Assembly: GCF_000376445.1 (NCBI RefSeq)
Contig: NZ_AQXI01000001.1
Coordinates: forward strand, 342,962-406,961
Direction of reading: 5' to 3'
Source of the DNA: Haladaptatus paucihalophilus DX253
GTDB lineage: Archaea > Halobacteriota > Halobacteria > Halobacteriales > Haladaptataceae
Length of the DNA stretch: 64,000 nucleotides
Under the pieces are notes generated by a model. The model searched no databases, was not told where the DNA came from, and saw only the letters and a program-made list of their open reading frames with translations. Made by a program: the position numbers and the translations under genes. Shown here piece after piece: positions 62,683 through 64,000 of this stretch (the first letter of the stretch is position 1; each line of letters starts with the position of its first letter).

Positions 62683-63060
62683 ATGGGCGATACATCGGAC
62701 CGTGAGGAGGGGAGACTCATGGAGTTACTACGCTTCTTGGAGGCGGTCGGTGCCGAGTCGCTCACTTCCACGGAGGACTGGGTTTTCGAACTGCTCAAAG
62801 ACGAACAACGGAGATACCTCGTCCTCTATCTCAGCGAACAGGAAACCCCGACACCGATTTCGCGGGTGGCGGCGGACGTAGCGAGTCGGTGTAACGACAC
62901 GCCCGTGTCGAACGTAACGCCGTCCGAGCAGGAGCGAGTGCGCGTTCGACTCGAACAGGAGCACCTGCCACGTCTCGGGGACTACGGAATCATCTCGTGG
63001 TCGTACGGGGAGGACGTCGTGGACCCGATTCCGTCGCTGTTGAGCTCGGACGAAGAGTAG
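62683..63060 (+). CDS. DUF7344 winged-helix-type protein
   Basis: 125 residues from the ATG at 62683. LKDEQRRYLVLYLSEQETPT then ISRVAADVASRC and RVRLEQEHLPRLGDYGIISW match the haloarchaeal DUF7344 pattern (ArsR-like HTH). It is divergent from the HalOD1-DUF7504 gene with 248 bases between the starts. Proposed DNA-binding regulator of the neighbourhood, inferred from fold and place. Confidence 0.75.
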   Translation: MGDTSDREEGRLMELLRFLEAVGAESLTSTEDWVFELLKDEQRRYLVLYLSEQETPTPISRVAADVASRCNDTPVSNVTPSEQERVRVRLEQEHLPRLGDYGIISWSYGEDVVDPIPSLLSSDEE

Positions 63061-63157
63061 CGTTCCGTGGTTCGGCCCGCCAAAGCTCGGTCGGGTCCCG
63101 TCGTGACATGCGCGATGGACGAAACCGGTTAGAGCGTCCACTGCCAACCCCCTCGCA

Positions 63158-64000
63158 GTGCAGGACACCATCGACTGGCTTCGCGGGCGACCCTACTACG
63201 AGGGGCAAATCGCTCGCCACGAAACCGTTTCGGGGAACGACGGCGAGTTTCGGGACCTCCCGCTCGAATCGCGGTTGGAGTCGGCCCTCGAAAAGCGCGG
63301 CATCGACCGACTCTACCGCCACCAAGCCGAGGCGGTGGAGTCGGTCCGCGACGGGAAAAACGCCGTCATCGCCACGCAAACCGCGAGCGGCAAGAGCCTC
63401 GCCTACACGATTCCGGCGTTCGAGCGGGCGATGGATCACGGCGGTCGAACCCTCTACATCGCGCCGCAGAACGCTCTCATCAACGACCAAGAGGAAACGC
63501 TGTCCGAACTCGCCCGCGACTTGGGCTTCGGGAGTCGCGTCTCGGTAGCCCAGTACACCGGCCGACTCGACAAGAACGAAAAGCGGGCCGTACGCGACCG
63601 AATGCCGACCGTCGTGCTCACGACGCCCGACATGCTCCACTACGCCCTGCTTCCGTACGCGCATCGCCTGTGGGACTGGTTTTTCAAGGGGTTGGAGACG
63701 GTCGTCATCGACGAAGTTCACGAGTATCGCGGGGTCTTCGGCAGTCACGTCGCGCTCGTCCTCCGCCGACTCGCCCGCGTCTGTGAGCGGTTCGACGCCG
63801 ACCCGCAGTTCGTCTGCTGTTCCGCGACCATCGGTAATCCGGTCGAACACGCGAGCGCCGTGACCGGCCAGCCCGAACCCTCGTTCGACCTCGTGGACGA
63901 GAACACGAGTCGGACCGGACCGACGCACTGGCTCCTCTGGAACCCGCCGGAGTACGAGGACGACCGGTACGGCGGCACGAAGCGGCGGAAATCGAACCAC
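63158..64000 (+). CDS. Hrq1/MrfA-like superfamily 2 helicase, 3' end outside window
   Basis: Open to the window edge (281 codons seen). Starts at GTG 63158, because the only upstream alternatives are outside the ORF. Q-motif-like RHQAEAVESVRDGKNAVIAT, Walker A TQTASGKS, Walker B VIDEVHEY, motif III CSATIGNP. The Hrq1-like subfamily helps DNA cross-link repair. The rest, including the C-terminal Zn-binding DUF1998 part, is beyond the window. Confidence 0.88.
   Translation, partial: MQDTIDWLRGRPYYEGQIARHETVSGNDGEFRDLPLESRLESALEKRGIDRLYRHQAEAVESVRDGKNAVIATQTASGKSLAYTIPAFERAMDHGGRTLYIAPQNALINDQEETLSELARDLGFGSRVSVAQYTGRLDKNEKRAVRDRMPTVVLTTPDMLHYALLPYAHRLWDWFFKGLETVVIDEVHEYRGVFGSHVALVLRRLARVCERFDADPQFVCCSATIGNPVEHASAVTGQPEPSFDLVDENTSRTGPTHWLLWNPPEYEDDRYGGTKRRKSNH

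Overview
The window is chromosomal DNA from a halophilic archaeon (class Halobacteria). Predicted proteins are strongly acidic and codons end mostly in G or C. The archaeal ribosomal/RNA-polymerase operon S13-S4-S11-RpoD-(tRNA-Leu)-L18e-L13-S9-RpoN-RpoK-enolase-S2 is present. Twin-arginine signals, halocyanins, HalOD1 domains, F420 chemistry and an intron-containing tRNA-Trp all point the same way. The genus cannot be fixed from the sequence alone.

Layout. 1-3870: halocyanin (5' end cut off) and a cytochrome bc1/b6f-like complex (Rieske, split cytochrome b, three small membrane proteins). 3921-5641: archaeal mevalonate-pathway kinases. 5824-7143: soluble PAS chemotaxis transducer. 7282-13403: the minus-strand information-processing operon with tRNA-Leu and tRNA-Ser. 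13486-17036: carboxypeptidase-like hydrolase, MoaA, Mrp-type ATPase. 17063-21446: two large secreted proteins in locally AT-rich DNA. 21722-25082: pyruvate:ferredoxin oxidoreductase and an Lrp regulator. 25075-29742: small enzymes, a second halocyanin, an array of hairpins, an M42 peptidase. 29824-37005: E1-alpha, M28 peptidase, a broken NAD-kinase-like gene, MBF1, lipid synthase, AMP-kinase-like enzyme and HisC. 37095-41290: a T-poor low-complexity stretch, an F420 enzyme, a GMC dehydrogenase pair and a 21-bp tandem repeat. 41326-49609: lipoprotein, TpiA, DinB, two HalOD1 proteins, an LVIVD protein, tRNA-Trp and a DUF5795/DUF5794 pair. 50074-58758: IMP dehydrogenase (frameshifted), tRNA-Lys, ABC exporter, TrkA-N/DHH protein, aminotransferase, 2Fe-2S ferredoxin and a ferritin-like protein. 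59185-63060: a DUF7503 micropeptide, a CHAT-type caspase-like protein, a HalOD1-DUF7504 protein and a DUF7344 winged-helix protein. From 63158: the start of an Hrq1-like helicase.

Most of the window is core metabolism and information processing. The most unusual parts are the CHAT/HalOD1/DUF7344/DUF7503 neighbourhood (59.2-63.1 kb), the short-loop hairpin arrays at 27.5-28.1 kb with similar hairpins inside hisC and at 51.85 kb, the 10-bp phased TACT array at 33.94-34.05 kb, the T-depleted Arg/Gln-rich ORF at 37.1-37.8 kb, and two frameshifted genes (NAD-kinase-like and guaB) that are either real lesions or sequence errors.
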